Part shown: in pieces, positions 62,305-64,000 of the stretch
Position numbering within the stretch: position 1 is the first letter of the stretch
Layout: each line of letters starts with the position of its first letter
Origin: Primula veris
Lineage: Eukaryota > Streptophyta > Magnoliopsida > Ericales > Primulaceae
Direction of reading: 5' to 3'
Assembly (NCBI GenBank): GCA_963682055.1
Contig: OY821750.1
Coordinates: 2,792,501 to 2,856,500 of the forward strand
DNA length: 64,000 nt
Notes under the pieces: model-generated
The model's database searches: none
What the model was told of the DNA's origin: nothing
What the model saw: the letters and a program-made list of their open reading frames with translations, nothing else
Position numbers and translations under genes: made by a program

Positions 62305-62580
62305 ACAGACGAGTCTTTGTTTTCATTTTCGTCATGGTATACACAAATATTATATAAAGATACATATCAACACTGCAAAACTTCACGTGCCTTCTTGCTC
62401 TTTACCACAGCTTTTTTAATAAAATCTTATCCATATTCCGGTGTGTTTGTCGGTTATCTGCATTAAAAAGTAAGGTGGTTAGTTATTATTGTTGGTTGTG
62501 AAAATAAAATAGTAGTAATACTAAATACTATTTTGCCAACTTGTGTGAAAATCACAAAACTATAACCCAAAAAAAACAAT

Positions 62581-62745
62581 ATGGCTGATCAAAAGAAGGG
62601 AAACAAGAAGAAGCAAGTGGGGAATGATTATAATCATGATAATTATAATTCGACATTTACTAACGACTTGTTTGGTCCCAAGGATCCACCATCTCCTTCT
62701 TCATCCACACTTTTTGGATCTGTTTTTGGGCCACCCTCTTCTATG
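62581..62745 (+). CDS. Small plant-specific serine-rich protein, first exon only
   Basis: Exon 1 encodes 55 residues and ends at a good donor ATG|GTAACTAG (62745/62746). The sequence starts basic (MADQKKGNKKKQ) and contains STFTNDLFGPKDPPSPSSS and LFGSVFGPPS. From memory, S.FT.DLFG.K(D/E)PP..SSSG.FGSIF.PPS is the start of a family of small uncharacterised plant proteins, one Arabidopsis member of which was described as salt-induced and serine-rich (At5g02020 group). In those, the text continues with a VxGR(E/D)S-like stretch; I find no such exon before the right edge, so the remaining exons lie beyond it. Function unknown. The family assignment needs a search; that this is a real coding exon is supported by the TATA box, start, composition and donor. 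Confidence 0.6.
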
Positions 62746-63505
62746 GTAACTAGCTACTTGTGTATCTTACTCTTTGTGTTCCTTATGACATGTTTAGAAT
62801 TCAAGGTTTTAAAAAGCGAAATCTTATCGGAAGCGTTTTTGCAAGAGCTGGTCTAAAAACGTAAAAAGCGTGAATGTTAGTGGCCTCAAAAGCGAAAAAG
62901 CGAGATTTCTAAGCTTGTTTTTAAGCTTTCATCGAACTCTGAGTCGAGTTCTTTTTTCTATGAAGTGTGCTTTTTTAAAACACTGGTTTGTATATGTATT
63001 TTAAGCAAGCAAGATACATCTTGAAGTTTTTAATATTTTCGACCCGGATAAACCAAAACATCTTAGTTTAGAGATTCCACCAAACAAGTTGCATGTTTCA
63101 GTTTCAAACTTTTTATGACATGGTAACTAGCTACTTGTGTATCTCTTTCTATATGACATGTTTGGAATTCAGGTTCTGATTAAAAAGTAAAATATTAGCT
63201 AAAGCGTTTTTGCATGAGCTATGCTAAAAACACTACAAGCGTAAACTTTCAGTGGCCTCAAAAGCGAAAAAGCGAGCTTTCTAAGCTTGTTTTTAAGCCT
63301 TCATCGAGCTTTTATCGAACTCTCAGTCGAGTTCTTTTTACTAGCTAGGAAGCGTACTTTTTAAAACAGTGGTTGAGACATGCATTTTAAGCAAGCAAGA
63401 TACATGTTGATTGTTGAAGTTTTTAATTTTTCGGTCAGTAGAAATTAACCAAAACATCTTAGTTTAGATATTCTACCAAACAAGTTGCATGTTTTAGCTC
63501 CAAAG
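62743..63505 (+). repeat. 377-bp tandem duplication beginning at the exon 1 splice donor
   Basis: Unit 1 (62743-63119) and unit 2 (63120 to about 63505) share ATGGTAACTAGCTACTTGTG, ATGACATGTTT.GAATTCA, GTGGCCTCAAAAGCGAAAAA, TTCTAAGCTTGTTTTTAAGC, TTTTAAGCAAGCAAGATACA, ACCAAAACATCTTAGTTTAG and CCAAACAAGTTGCATGTTT. The unit starts exactly at the last codon of exon 1, so the donor ATG|GTAACTAGC is present twice. Confidence 0.85.
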
Positions 63506-64000
63506 TTCTTATGCTTAATTTTCACTTAGAAAACACCCAACTCTTTTGTTTAAGCCAAAAAAATTATCCTTAGTTTGCTTTTAATAAAAACACTTATTCT
63601 ATTATTATATGTAAAGTTAAGCATCCCTTTCTTTCAAGTACGTTGCTTTTTGTAATGAGATTTTGCTATGAGATTGTCTCAATTGATTAAAACAAATACA
63701 ACACTCAACTTGAAAGGGCAGATCAGGAAAACCAGTTTAAAATTGCTTGGCCTTAAGTATAATGCAAAAAAAATAATATGGGTCAATATTATATATAGAC
63801 AGATATCTAACAGGTGTCAATAGAGTGGGAAAATTATCATGAGACTCTTATAAGCTTGATTAGTAAAAAAAGAAAAAAAACATTGTCCAAAAGTATTTAT
63901 GCTTAGAAAGTAGTACGTTGATTGATTAGTAAAAAAAATAAAATTATATTTGTTAGTGGTTAAGATTATGTAATTAAGATAGGTTATGGTTTATGTAAAT
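63506..64000. other. Intronic or intergenic end of window
   Basis: No exon recognised. Presumably the continuing first intron of the gene starting at 62581. Confidence 0.4.

Overview
This is 64 kb of AT-rich nuclear DNA from a flowering plant. The evidence is spliced genes with GT-AG introns, plant-type gene families, a nuclear tRNA and a typical mixture of plant transposons. The farnesyl diphosphate synthase reads most like those I remember from asterid eudicots (Apiales/Asterales); that placement is an inference from memory, not a search.

Genes, left to right: (1) the last ten coding exons of an RCC1-repeat protein (+, entering from the left edge, stop at 6975); (2) a frameshifted, 5'-truncated fragment of a KRI1-like ribosome-biogenesis gene (-, 9072-9886); (3) a complete GDP-mannose pyrophosphorylase gene of the CYT1/VTC1 type (+, 27663-29992, 361 aa) with a probable 3.2 kb leader intron; (4) a 5'-truncated, dead LINE retrotransposon with target-site duplication (+, 32802-35901); (5) a complete p32/MAM33 mitochondrial matrix protein gene (+, 36576-41867, 239 aa); (6) a tRNA-Val(CAC) gene (-, 43156-43229); (7) a complete farnesyl diphosphate synthase gene (+, 45957-52164, 12 exons, 342 aa); (8) the first exon of a small plant-specific protein gene that leaves the window at the right edge (+, from 62581). 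The exon structures were worked out by hand from frame continuity and splice consensus; all exon sums are in frame.

The long gene-poor stretches (about 7-27 kb and 52-62.5 kb) are transposon and repeat territory. Several non-autonomous elements can be delimited to the base because both ends and the target duplications are visible: a Stowaway-type MITE (12030-12264, TA), three CACTA-type miniature elements (14610-14802, 19251-19444, 19918-20107; each with a 3-bp duplication), a Helitron-like element (16911-17448, A|T insertion) and an 855-bp hAT-type element (17922-18776, 8-bp duplication). There is also a ~250-bp tandem satellite (about 21.6-23.4 kb) and an inverted-repeat element (56.19-57.48 kb) carrying a minisatellite and a GC-rich patch.

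The genes do not form a pathway or cluster; they are ordinary housekeeping loci (sugar-nucleotide supply, isoprenoid backbone, mitochondrial function, tRNA). The recurrent oddity is local duplication: leader or first introns and 3' flanks of most of the genes contain degenerate tandem copies, and the 3' flank of the RCC1 gene has a second, gene-less copy 8 kb downstream. I see no sign of a novel enzymatic or defence system; the most interesting items are repeat structure and genome-evolution signals.
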